Source: Acanthornis magna
Lineage: Eukaryota > Chordata > Aves > Passeriformes > Acanthizidae
Length of the DNA stretch: 64,000 nt
Direction: 5' to 3'
NCBI GenBank assembly: GCA_036785705.1
Contig: JAWUZG010000295.1
Location: forward strand, 372,001-436,000
This document shows positions 49,878-63,200 of the stretch, in pieces. Below the pieces are notes generated by a model that was not told the origin of the DNA, ran no database searches, and was given only the letters and a program-made list of their open reading frames with translations. A program made the translations under genes and the position numbers. Position 1 is the stretch's first letter, and each line of letters starts with the position of its first letter.

Positions 49878-52080
49878 TCAGGCATGCTGCCAATTATTAT
49901 TCAAACACCATCCCTGAAATGGATTTTCTTCCTGCAAAAGAACAATAGAGTGTTTCCTAAAATGAGACAAAGTGCTCAGTGCCGTTGTGGTTGGGGAGAA
50001 GCGAGAAAATGTTAAATTATCTTATTTTGTGCATGAAAGAAAGAAACATTTATCATAAGAGGGTACTTTACAAGGTGGAGCAGATTGTGTCATCTTCAAA
50101 CACTGACTTTTGCAGAGGCCTCAGATACGAGAGGTGGATACTTTTGTCCCTTGAAGTGTGATTTATAAGAAATGTTGTATTTGGCAGGCTGTTATAACAT
50201 GTCATGGTGCTATTAAATGCAAGTCAGAAGTTCTTTATAATTCATTAGCATTCCTTCTTGATTGGAAACTACGCAGCCACCTGCCCCTGCTGTTATTCAA
50301 AAGTAGGAGACAAGGTAGTCATTCAGAAAGTACCAGACTGACAAGCAGTTGGCAGGGGCGAATACCAGTGTATCAAAAAACAAGTACAAAACAAGAGCAA
50401 TGAAACTACACATGATTTACTGGTCAAACTACTGATGTAAAGTGCTGGGACTTATGCAAACCTTGTTTCTGCATCAGATAACCAGTGACTCATGTCAATA
50501 TCAGGCAAATTCCTTGGTTCTGGGACACTGAGTTTGACAGCAATCAAGCACAAGCAAAATTGTTGCCACACTAGTTGTTACAACACTCATACAAATGACA
50601 CAACACTCACACAAATGACATAAATACAAGAACCACCAGAGAAAACTCTTTAGCATTAAAAGGAAATCTCTATCTAGTGTAACATATAATTTGCACATTC
50701 TACAATTCTCATCAGTGTATGCAATGTTAACTTCCAAGGATTCACCTGCATTTCTCAGCCTTAATTCTACCAAAAAATACAAGCAGTCTGACTTCTATGC
50801 ATCCAGCTTGTGCCAAACATCCATTTCTAATACCAAGAAACAAAGATTCAAAAAGAGTTCTTTGATACAAACATCTGCATAAAGTTGATCAAAATTTAAT
50901 CACTTATTTTTTCCCTTTCTCAGTTCATGCTGTAGACAGGCTGGATGGAAGCATTCCCCCTTTTGATTTCTTTACTTTGAAAATTGTATATCTCAACACT
51001 GAAATGGGGATTTTCTACAGTGTGTTACAATATTGATGTCTGTTTAGGACTGTACATCTTTTATCGACAACACACTGCCAAAGTCTGTGACTGTGATCAC
51101 TGACATTTCACATACTCAGGTCCAAAGACAGGCGGTGGCAGTCAGATTAGACCATTTGCTATGCTGTGTTCCTTAGAAATATAAAAACATATGTAGCCCC
51201 GAAAGCATAGCTAATTTAGCTGTAATACAGTTTTAAGTAATTTTAAACTTTAAAGGGATACAGAACCACCATTTACTTCAGTACACTCAGTTACTAGCCC
51301 ATATCAGAGACCTGTTTTCCCTGAGCTACTTACATACTTACAATGTGAAGCTTTTAAAAGGTGGATTTGTTGATACAAATCCAGTCATAACAGTGAGAAA
51401 AATGAAGTATTGCAAAACTGTTTTCTAATATATATATATATTTTACAACATGTGTGGCAGGCCAGTTTTCTGTGCAGAATTTGTACAAACAGCTGAAAAA
51501 AGTGTGGAAGAGGATCATGCTCTGGATTTCTTCCATTTTGAAAACCAGTAACTAAGTTTTCAAAATCCATACACATCCTTTCATGCCTTAAAATGATTAT
51601 ATACCAAGTCCACAGCAATAGCTTATTTTTTTCTTGAAAAAAAGAGCACAGGAAGAATATAATTTCTAGCTGCAATTTGACCTATGAATCACATCCATAG
51701 TATCTACAAAGACTTTATGTGAAAATCATTTCCCCATCACTTGCATAATACTCTTATACTATACTTGTATGCATGTAGCATATGAACACATACCTTTAAT
51801 AGATTAAGTTTATAATTACAATTTCAAAGTTTACAGTTGTTGTTTTTTGATCTCTTTATAGAGGGTTGGTAAAAAAGAGACTGAAATGAATCCCGCATGA
51901 GGAAAGCAAAAGGGAAATACTGGTGAACTTATATAAAATAGGTATATAAATACTTATCTGCTCTCCTCCTGCTATTACAGAGAAGAGCAGATAAGCTGTA
52001 TAGCTAAGACTGCAATTTTCTAGCCTGCAAAAAGCCCAGCATTATCACTATGCACACTCTTTCACCTTGCACCTGTACAC

Positions 52081-52335
52081 TATGTACAACTCTTTTAGTT
52101 TTCAAGGAACAATTTAATGCCCTTCATCTGGAGCTTTAGACTGGACTGTAGGAAGCATTTTTTAACTGAAAGGGGGGTCAAACACTGGAACAGCCTTTCC
52201 TAGAGAGGTAGTGAGGTCCCAAGCCTGTCAGGGTTTAAGAGGCATTTTGACAAGGCCCTTACGTACAAGCTTTGACTTGGTTGGTCCTTGGTCAGGTGGG
52301 TGGACTAGGTGATTATTGCACTTCAACTGAAATAA
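52081..52335 (+). mobile_element. CR1: CR1 LINE 3' fragment (right arm copy)
   Basis: This is the inverted counterpart of the CR1 fragment at 17971-18225, here in sense orientation on the plus strand and ending in the ATTCT tail array. Both arms share the same 5' truncation point, so the insertion predates the duplication. Confidence 0.85.
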
Positions 52336-52336
52336 T

Positions 52337-52418
52337 CTATTCTATTCTATTCTATTCTATTCTATTCTATTCTATTCTATTCTATTCTATTCTATCCCCA
52401 TCCCATCCCATCCCATCT
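52337..52418. repeat. (ATTCT)n / (ATCCC)n array (right arm)
   Basis: This is the shorter counterpart of 17849-17970. It has about twelve ATTCT units followed by three to four ATCCC units, giving about 40 bases of length difference between the arms. Confidence 0.9.
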
Positions 52419-54739
52419 CTCCTCTAACAAGTAATAAGGAAACAGGGTATCTAGCTTAGATTCTAGCTCTTTTTAAAATTGTGTTAAAATTGTAGGGGGT
52501 CACAGCTGAGGAAATTCTGCCAATATCACACCAAAAACTTCCTGCTTCACAGTATGAAGCCTGGTACAGTGGAAATCCTATTAAGACAAATATTTACAGA
52601 TAAAAATGATGTTGAATGAAAGTTTCAGTGTTCTCTTTTTCATCAGCAGTTACGCAAATCACTTTCTGCTCTACCACAAATATTGATTTATATTAATCAC
52701 AAAACCTTCATGACTTGCAGGCATGAAAGAAAATCAATACAGTAATGGTTAGTTTTCTGCTAGCCAGCACATTTGTGTGATAGAAGAGGGCACACAATGA
52801 AGCCCTGTGGTAAGTCTGTAGGTAAACGGATGAGAAATGTGAGAGCAAAAATGTTGGTAGTGAATGGGAAGTAAATCCTTTAACAGCCCTAACTCAAATA
52901 TGCTCTGAATGCTGATTTTACTCCATCTCAGAAGCCTTTATTTAGAATTCAGCATGGGAGAACAGCTCTAGGAACCACATTTCCACAAGGCATTTGGTAC
53001 ATCTCAGGCTTATTATTCAGATGTTACTGACAGATCTCCTCTCATACTCTTCATACGTAAAAATTGCCACAATGAAGCTTAATTATTCAATAGTAACAGT
53101 GCATTTCATTCATAGAAACTTCTCTGTAAAACAGACAATGCTGTGTAACTCCATGACCAATGTAACAATGTGCTCTTTAAAATAACACCTCCATGATCTC
53201 AAACATACCTGTGTCAGAAAAGTCAGCATACAGATGAATTACTACTTCTGTGTCACTGGAACTGATATAACAGGATCTGTAGCATGAAAACCAAAGCACA
53301 GATGCCAGCTGAATCACACAGCTGATAGAACGAGACTAAAAGAGAGTAAAATACATCCATCTGTCCTGACTGAGGTACTGACTTCTTAGACTACTCTGTC
53401 TCCTGAAATGCACAAGGCCAGTGCAGTCAACAGAGATATTCTTGTTTATGTTTGCAATGAATTTTCACATAGACCTTTTTCTACTGAATTGTGGTTTACT
53501 GCTCACAAGCTGAATCTCGTTCTGCTTAAAAAAATAGTACTATTAGTCTATGCAATTCTGTAATGGAGTAGGAAATAAAGATTATAAAAAGTCACTGAAT
53601 GCACTCTCTTAAAGTGTCCCAAAATTCCTTTTGCAGATAAGAAATTTTGGGGAAAGTCAGTTTTCTTTTTGTAGTGCACCAGGGAGGCAAAACTGCATGC
53701 CACAATCTTAATTACAGTTTTACATGCTCGGAAATGAGCTATGCTGTCAGTAGTTTGTAGCTACAGTAAATGAAAGCAGAATCTACTTTTTAATGACAGA
53801 AGACAACATAAGAAAAGTATGAGTATGCATTAGTAGCACTTAAAGAGATTATGATATGGCTGAAGATTTTTATAACATTAACTTCCAATATTAATGAATG
53901 CACATGAATTTCAGACATAACAATTTCTATTTAATTTACAAGGCTGTCAGTTTGTCTTTAAAGACAATTCAAAAGGGAAACAAAAATGACAATCACAAAA
54001 AAAATACCTATTTAAATCTTTAAATCTAATCTGTAGAACCTGCTTCACAAATGAACTCTTTGCAGTAATGCATTCCTGTCTTGATAAAATGTTGATTTGC
54101 AAGGAAATGAACAGATACTATTTTCTAATTCTCTCTAGAAACCCAGAAAAGAACGGTTAGGTTCTATTGACCCTGTCTAAATGAAGCTGGAGGAACTGTC
54201 CAGAGCATATGAATATAATAGAAATATAAAAATATAATAAAAACTGTAAATTTGGAGGTGGTAGTCTTGACCAGGTTGGTTGATGTTCTTTCTACTGAGG
54301 TCTGCTTTTCTCCTGTGAAGTTACTGACTGTAATGCAGGTGAATAACAACCAACAAGAAACTGGTAACAAAAGTGTAATGGATTATTGCATCAATGATTT
54401 CTGTGATTTCACTTAAGGTGATAATTTGCTACTAAATTCTGCTATTTAGAGGTTGAATTATCTCAAAATTGTATTGTAATTTAAACAATTGGTAAAAGTC
54501 CTAAAGTAGGAATGCTAATATAGGCTTTAGAGGGGAAGAAAAAAGCAACAAGAAGGAAGATTTAACAAAATATTTGGAAATTTTAAAAATAATTTTACTC
54601 TGTAAGTACAAAGAAGGTGAGTACGCATTTTATGGAATTCAGTAAGCGAAAAAATTTATCTGCAACCATTATTTCTCCTTCTTTGTATACAGAACCCCTA
54701 CATCATGTGAGAAATCACTGTAAAATATTTTACTAAAAA

Positions 54740-54745
54740 CAAGAC
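54740..54745. other. Empty target site for the solo LTR (right arm)
   Basis: The single CAAGAC (GTCTTG on the other strand) lies in otherwise collinear sequence. It represents the state before insertion of the 281-bp LTR found at 15238-15518 in the left arm. Confidence 0.9.
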
Positions 54746-54983
54746 TAGTGTAATATCATGCAGCCTAAGGAAAAATTGTGGAGTTTTTATACATCAAAAT
54801 GCTTTACAGAATGAAATGTTCTGGTTTTTTTTTTTTTTTTTTTTTTAAATTTTGAAAATATAAGTGTTTTCCTGGTACTTTCAATACAAACAAAAGTACT
54901 TTGGAACAAAAGCCTCAAAACATTTAATGCAAGCACTGGAATATATTTCCCTGAGTCCTTATGTAACGTTACTTTTCAAAAAA

Positions 54984-55249
54984 GTCAACTTCAGTGCAAA
55001 ACCTGCAATCCTCAAGCCGTGGAGAACTGTGGGAGCTGTAGTTCCAGCGACTGTCACTTCACCTTCTCCGTCACCTGCAAACTCTGTGGTCAGACTCAGC
55101 CTTTTGCCAAATTCAGAATATCTCTGCACACAGAGATCTGGGGGTCAGGCAGTACAGGAGGAGTGAAGAATGAGGGAAGAACGCACCCACACACAGCTCC
55201 CACGAGGCACCAGAGCAGCACACACCTGCCACACACACCTCAAAGTCAC
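54984..55249. promoter_or_regulatory. GC-rich islet with an ACTACAGCTCCC motif (right arm copy)
   Basis: This is the counterpart of 14735-15000. The ACTACAGCTCCC element is retained on the minus strand at 55031-55042, next to GCCGTGGAGAAC where the left arm has a different sequence (a few substitutions near 55015-55030). The function is unknown. Confidence 0.3.
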
Positions 55250-57173
55250 CTGAAATGAGACTCCGCAACTCAGCAAACTGTTTTCATTTTGTTTGATTCA
55301 AACTAAAGGTTTACTTTAGATTTCCATGGCAGAATATTTGCATCTGAAGGCACTGAGAGGGAGCTGAGGTTATTGGGTTTTATGTACAGAAGAGACATGA
55401 AACCAGAGACATGAATGAGGCTCTCCAGCAACTCACAGAATTCATCAGTCATGTGTTTCCTATCCTGCAAGAACTTCAGCTCCACACAGTAGCAATATTC
55501 CCTCCCGGCTAAATTCTATGCCTATGTAATTATATCCAGTTCTGCTGCAGTTAATAAAGCGGCAGAAATTTACAGCAAGGGTAAGCACACCAATCTCAGC
55601 CACCTTCAGCCTTGGTATTAAGCACAGAATATCTCCATTTATCTCATTTGTTCCTGTCATAAACATCTTTAGAAGAGTTCTACCTATTGCATAAGAATTT
55701 ATTTCCTCAAATTACTACATCACGCATCAGAGTAACTTCAACACTTATTTCCTTTCAACAATTCAGATAATTATGTTTAAGGACTTAGAACAAGCTTACA
55801 TAAAGTCACTTTACTTTATTTATTATGTGACGGTTGCTGTATTACTCATGAGTAACCAGAGCCTGTCACATTGCAAAATTTCATGAATAATATGTCATAT
55901 ATTATGCATGCATGTATAGTTCAGCATTGTCAAACATAATCAAACAATTAATAAAACAAACGAAGAATGCATAATTGAAGTGCTAAATCTGAGAACTCAG
56001 AATTGAAATTACTAACAGAGGATTACCCATCTGCCAGGAAAATATCCATTGTAAGCAATCCGAGTGCAGTCAACCAATCTACAGTTTTTTAAAAAAATTA
56101 AGTATTGCTATTAGAAACTGATTATACTTTTTAACAGCAATAAATCCCCATGAAATAAGTTATTGTTTACCATAGCTGTAGCATTAACCTTTTGAAGCAA
56201 ATTTAGCAAATTGCTAGCTAATGCTAATGACCAATTTTGAAAGGGATTACTCCTTAATTATATCATATACAGTAGTAGTCATAAGATAGGATCATTTTGA
56301 CGCCAGCTGCATCTTAACAGGAACAGTCTGAATTGGAACGAAGAACATTAATCCAAAATCAGTAGCTCATATAATTAGAAGGAGCATGAGGACTACTCAG
56401 ATGTGGTTTTTTTGTATGACCAGGAAAAAAAAGAAACACCTTTGGTTTACATTAGAATGATCATGCTCTTTTAAAAGAACAGCTAAAGCGTGAACATCTG
56501 CTCCCAAGGACCTATCTATTGTCAGACTTATGCAGTGTGCTTGCTCAATTGTTTGCTTCGTGTGACCTAACCACCAGGACACAAGGGAGCATGGGACAGC
56601 CTTATTTTCAAGGCAGACATTTATTATTTAGGAGACCCTGAGTTACAAAGCTTTTAGAAAGGACCACTAGCTTCTTTTCTTACAAAACCACCACCAACAT
56701 AGCAAATAATCGCTTCAAAACCTGTTTATTCTATATAATATGTTACGAGCCACTGCAGCTATTAGGATTAAATGCAAATTTCAGAATCTGATCAATATAT
56801 GCAAGATCGTTTAATTAAATTGGTGTTAGTTTTATCTGTGGTTGAAATGGAATAAAATGGAAAATGATTGTCACAATTCCATTGCCTCTTATTCCAAAGG
56901 AGCTGCTGGATGTGCTTTTGACCCCAACTCAGGCAGAGTTTCAGGGGGTTTCAGGGGGTTTCAGGGGGTGAAATTGTAGCAAAAAATTCAGGGGGTGAAA
57001 TTGTAGCAAAGAATTCTTCTTACAAGAAGCAGGGATTTTCTAGCACCTCCAAGAACCAAGGAGCTCCTGCCACAACAGAAGTGCAAGAGCAATGGTTGTA
57101 GGCTGCTGCTGTGCCAACTCCAGCAACCGAAGCCATCTCCTCAACTCCAAATAAATTAAGCACTCTCCAGCAT

Positions 57174-57245
57174 CTTCTGTATATTCTACCCCATGCAATT
57201 AGGTCAGGAAGATGACTTAATTGCAGGGCGTAGAATAAGTAGAAG
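57174..57245. other. 72-nt imperfect hairpin (right arm copy)
   Basis: This is the counterpart of the hairpin at 12752-12823. One inner-stem base has changed (TGACTTAATTGCA instead of TGACCTAATTGCA). The pair becomes a G-U wobble if the plus strand here is transcribed, or an A-C mismatch if the other strand is. The remainder of the stem is kept. Confidence 0.6.
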
Positions 57246-60200
57246 CACAAAATGTCCACATTTATGCTTGTAGAAGCAGAGTCCCCCGAAATGGGGGAAA
57301 AATCAGATCTTCCAAGCAGAAAATGAGGATATTTAGCAAAATGCAGCAATGTTCTACAGCAAGTGCAACTCACAGCAGCCATTTCTGCCCATGGCTTTGT
57401 GACATTGGCAAGTGGTTGCCACGTCACTGCCAGCACAGTGGCCTCCATCTCTTCTCCCTTAGTACAGCTGAAGAGCTGGTTTTAGAGTATGGTAGGAGCT
57501 CACTCTCTCTCCTGCAGATAACCAACTGCTCCCTAAAGCACAAGATCTAATATGGAGGCACAAGTGGTATTTACTCCAGACCTCATTTCGGGCTCATTTA
57601 AGATTGCTCTGCAGTACAAATGACAAAGTATTTGTCATATATAAATTTGTTAAAATGAAATAAGTAAATGGCACCCAAAATCTCATGTAATCCCCTGGTT
57701 AATCAAAACCGCTAAAGGGCTTAAATACTTAAAGTATTACAGCTCCAACTTGAAAATCATCTTTTTTCATGTTTGTTACTTATTTTTGTGCACGGCTAAG
57801 ATGAGTAAAATCTCGAACCAGAGGGATAACTACTCCCAAACACGCAGGCATTTGGATCCAGATCTGAACTTTGTGGTTGGCCTTGCCTCCCACTGGCTGA
57901 AGCCCAAACCTCCATTACCAAGCACCCCAAACTGTGATACTGATGAGAACACGTGTGGGAAACTTTGCTCTTACGCACATATAACTCCAAAGTTGTCATC
58001 ACTTCCCTCTCCACAGCCTTGGCTGTGAATTTGTATGAAGCCCAGTGGCGCCGCAGTTCATTCTTCTTCCTCTTTATATTCATATTTTCTCCCCACTTTG
58101 AAATATATTTTCATACAATGCCAACTGGAAGCCCTCAAAGCTGGAATGCTTGCTGTCACTTAGACTATGCAAGGGAGGCAAATTTTATTGGAAACATTCC
58201 TTCCTTTCCTTTTAAGTTTTGCTGCTCCCACGCTGTTGTTGGCAGCTTTAGATCCATATCAGAAGAAAAGCATGTAAAATGCATGCAGTTAGGCAGTGGT
58301 CCTCTAAGGCACTTCATGTGCACAAATATCTGCAGTTGTGCACTGCTTCTGATCTGCAGAAGACTTCATATGGGCACTGAGATCAGCACACATCAAATCC
58401 CTGTTATTAAACACATGTGTCTTTAAAGCAATGAGCCTTAATTCCTGTTAAGAGAGTCCAATAATAATAAGAAAAATAAATTATATTCACCCCTAGCAGA
58501 AGGGAAATGACAATCTCATTCTCTCTGTTCAGGTCATACCAGCCCGGAAATGCAAGAACATAAAAGACTAATAAGGCTTATAGTGAGATGTCTTAAAAAT
58601 CCTGAAGTACACTTAGCATTCAAATAATACTTACAGTTTTTTCCTCTCTATATATAGCCAGATGTCTGTTATGGCTTAACACTCTTGGTAGGCAGCAAGA
58701 ACAGTCAGCTAAAAGCCAAAACTAAGTGCATTCAGATTCCTACCTGATGTATATTTTTAACCATGAAGATGAGAAGCTGGGAAGAAATTAATAGGCAAGG
58801 TATTAATCTCAAAGCACATTTATATTGAGTTTAACTGTCTTACTGAAAGCAATCCTTATAAACTAAGGAGCACAGAGCATAACAAAGGAGAAGCTAAGTG
58901 ATAATTGAGGAGTTGCTATATGCAAGTGAGACTAGCTGATGCAAAAGTCCACTTTGGCTTCATGTCCTGAAATCATATGCTGCAAATGAAGTAAAAACAA
59001 GAAGGAGATTGATGGCAAAGCCACTGAATAGCAACACTTCCTCGCAATTATTATTTTTCTTTCTTATATATGAATTGAGATATAACTCCATGCTGACCTT
59101 TGAAATACATGCCTAAAAAGTACAGCATTTTAGCCCTGAGTTTAGGAAATGTAATGTAAGATGAGAGACTTAGGAAGGCATACAGTAATAATTCGCAGGA
59201 AATACTGCACTTCTGTCATGTAATTTTACAACCAACATAAATTCATATGGGTACATATTTCAGCTGGCTTCTAGAGAGCTACCCATCAGTACAAATCCCC
59301 ACCGAATGGAGCAGCCATACACCTCAAAAGATATTGGCATTAGTAGAACCATATCTTGCAGCCTTGCTCATGCAGAAATTCCTACCAACACCTTGAGAAA
59401 TGTTACTGGTACAAAAAATTTAGGACACAACAGAAAAGCTGGCAATATGCTGAACAGAGGCCTCTTTCTTTTTCTAGACTCTGCTTGCCAGGTTACTGAT
59501 AAAATCAAATCTTTATACATGGTTGTGTTTCTGCCCTGCTTTTGAGATTTGCACTCTATGTGCAAATCTATATTTGGGCCTTTATCCATGGCTGTGCACA
59601 AGGTGTTTCAGGACATCTCTCCAGCCTGAGCACAAGCCCTAGAGGATCCAGGGGTACTGATGGGCACAGCAACTCACAAAAGACTCACAGCTATCATCTA
59701 CAAGGAATATTCAATGATATGCATAGAACATGTTGGTGATTCCTACCCTAGCACCCTTGTGTTTCTAGTGAATATACAGATCCAACAGGACACACACCCT
59801 GGCAAAAGTTTAGATATTTCTGATTTTACTTACAGAAGGACAAAGTCTTGGTGGTTACATTTAGCAGGGAAATAAAAGAATTGCTGCTTTTTAATTCTTT
59901 TAATACTGCATTTTTAAATAATTCATTCTACATGTATAATATGTAACTGAATTATCCTAGGCAACAATCAGCTGGAAAAGGCTGGAGATTTTTTAGGGTT
60001 ATTTTTGCTTTACTTCCCAGTGTAGTATAATCTTAAATTGCAGATATGGGTATCTGACATTATACTATGCCAAGAAAAACCTTTCACACTTCCATTTATT
60101 TTTTCTACTCAGCAGATGGCCACTTAGTGGATGCAAGCTTCTGCACTGAGGTGTATAAGAGCTGCTCTTATAACCTTTATCTTTGGAGTGAGGTAGGCTT

Positions 60201-63200
60201 GGTACCTTTTAGTTCCTTTCCTTCAGTGTGAGCCTGCCACTGAGATTTCTGTTTTCTTGTCCTTGCTGTGAAATTATGAGTCTTGGTTGTGTTTGTTTCA
60301 AAAATACTGCAATTGATAATATATACAAAGTTCTCCTTGCAAGGCAGTCCCTAACCAATTCACAGGTAATATAAGTCTCTTTCCTAAAGCTGATGTCAGG
60401 AATATTTTGTCACTTGAAGTGAGGCAGAAACAAGCTTCAAATTCACATTGATCACCCCCTCTCCAAAACACTGACATTTCAATTCCTATATCCCTCTGCT
60501 GCACAACTGATAGGCCTGGGCAATTCATTCTTGTTTTCCTGCATTCCCAATCTGCCCTTACCAGCTGTCCTTACACTGAAAACCAACTCGTGTTTGCAAC
60601 TGGATGCGTAAAATATGACTTAAAAAAACATACCAGTAACAGTGAAGATGTGAATATGAAAATACTAAATGCCAGACTGTTGTTGACTTTGATATTTCAT
60701 GTTTGATGAACAAACTGGGATTCCCAAGTTGAGGAAGTGGTAATTAGCATGGTGGCTGCCTCAAGTACACATCCATCCCTGTGAACAGGATAGTCCTGAT
60801 ATCTGTTAAGAGGTAGTAATAGACTGCATTCTTCATCCTTCTAACACCTAAAGCCTTATTGTGAAGGTAACACACATGCAACTTGTGATAAACCTGCAAA
60901 CCTCAAAGTCCTCTTAGTGGCATCAGCCCTGTTCATATCAAATGAGCATTTATTTTCCTTAAATTCAGAAATCATGTGATGACTCATCAAGTATTGGCAA
61001 AGCTCTCTGCAGGCAATAAGAGAGTGGTGAGTAGAACAGAGACTTAGTGGATGTGTTGAAAATGCCACAAAGAACAATGTGTAACCAATGTTATTTGGCA
61101 TATATGCCCATATTTTATAGTACAAGGTGTTAGTAGCTGTCTGTCAAGGAATAAAAATATAACAATAGTCATGATGTCTTGTACCACTCCTCTACCTTCT
61201 CATAAAGCATAAATACTCAGCTTTTACCTCCATGTTTAACAATCGGTGATGTTACAGTAATATTTAGAACTTCTTTACCTTAAGCAGTAAAAATAACTTC
61301 ACTGAGGAATTATGAATTCAACTTCAATGGCCAAATTAAGGATTTGGTTTCAGCTCAACATTTTCTTGGGACCTGCTTATTCAGTAATTATATTCACAAA
61401 ACAAAACAAAACAAAAACCCCCAGGACTTCTTAATTTTACTGAACTTTTACAGTTCCTCCCAGTCTTTCCTATGAGTTTTTTAATCAGTGGAGTCATTAA
61501 ACTGAAGGAATTCTGCATTTGTCTGCACAGTAAAGATCGGATTGTGATCACATACTTCTTTTACTATGAATTTTTCAATCTTTAGACAAGGACTAGGGAA
61601 AAAGGATAGAGCAGTTAAATAAGAAAGAAAAATAAGAAAAATATAAACCCAAGCATTTAGTCTTAATTCAGATTATTTTCTGATGTACCTTTTTATACAA
61701 AATTCATCATAATTCACTCTTTTTCCTTGGTCTTGCTGAAAAATATGTTAAGAAAAATTGTGTCTGCCTTGTCTGAGAGAGCTGGTGCATATTAAAAAAA
61801 TCTATGGGTCAGTGAAAATGGAGTTTTATGATAGAACACATTAGTATACAAAATGTAATAAATTAAGAGGAAGCAAAACTTGCTACAAGCAAATTTCATC
61901 ATTTCATACTGTGGTGCATCTGCATAAAACAGCAGCTGGAACTGCTCTGCAGCCTTTATAACCTTCTGTTCGTGGTTCTCAACACACGGAGTTACTGGCG
62001 TTGTATGTGCACAGAAACTGCCACACCATTATCACACAGGAAAGCGAACACATTATTATTTTCTCCCTTTTCTCCCATCCCTAGCTAATGTCTCATCATA
62101 ACAACCTCATCAGCTATCACCGATAATCTGCCCTACCTCTTATCTTCATCTCAAATGCAACTCAAAAAATGACTCTAAGGTAATAACCATGGCCAGCCTG
62201 GCTGTGAGCTGAAGGCAGACAGGGAACTGGGAAAAGCAGCACGTGCAAAAGGCTAACCTTCAAAACAGCCATTTGCAAAACGTATGTGCTGCCATAAAAT
62301 AATATTAAGTAACCTTTCCTGTGCTGCTGCTCTCAGTTTCACACCGAGGCTGATCAACACTGCCCTGCAGCACCCACACACTCATGAAGGTTCCTGGTTT
62401 AAAGTCATTTAGCCTAATAATACCACTAGCTTGAAAATAGCCTAGTGTACCCCACAGAGGTGGCAACAAAGCAAAAGCCAAGCCAGGCCAGACAGCCCAA
62501 AGTGTCCCCCCCAGCAGATGACCCCACTGGCTGCCTGGGACAGGCACGACCCCCACCTGCAGAAACCCTCAAAGACAGAAGCACTTTCTGGGCCAACCAG
62601 CTAGACCGTACAAAATGAAGTTGATGTGGTGAATTCAGTGAATTTGGTACTTCTGTGAAAGGAGTCAGTTTTCCCTCCACCCTGCCCATCTATAACTTTG
62701 TGGGGAAGAGATTTTGTTTTATAAGTTTTGTTTAATAAATAATGGCCTATGCCCATGAGACATCATGGGGCTCGCCATAACTGCCCTGGTGCCAAGGGAT
62801 TCTTTTCCTAATATATACCTGAATATTAGACTGCAGGGCCCTGCATTCCCTCAACTTGCAGAAAACACTCAGCAATATTATCCAGACCAAAGAAGCTTGG
62901 GTACACAGCACGGCTTCAGCTGGAACTCTACTCCATTCACCCACAGTGGGCTAACGACTGCAGCTCAGAGCATGAGGAGCACACAATAAAAAAAGAGTTT
63001 GAAGACAACTTTTTTCCTCCACACCACTCATTTACTCTCCCTGGTGTTGCTCAGGCCTCACAGCTCCCCAGTTCACAGCAGGAACTTCAACCCAGTGTGT
63101 TATGACAGGCATATTCCAGTGGCTAAGGCAGCCCCACTGGCAGTCTTATTCACAAACTCCTTCCAGCATTTCAAAAATTAAAAATAAGCTGATTTGCCAT

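Noticed and set aside
49257..50015. 252-codon frame crossing the right-arm junction
   Set aside because: It starts inside the satellite and crosses a duplication breakpoint. The part in the arm has no counterpart of similar length in the left arm.
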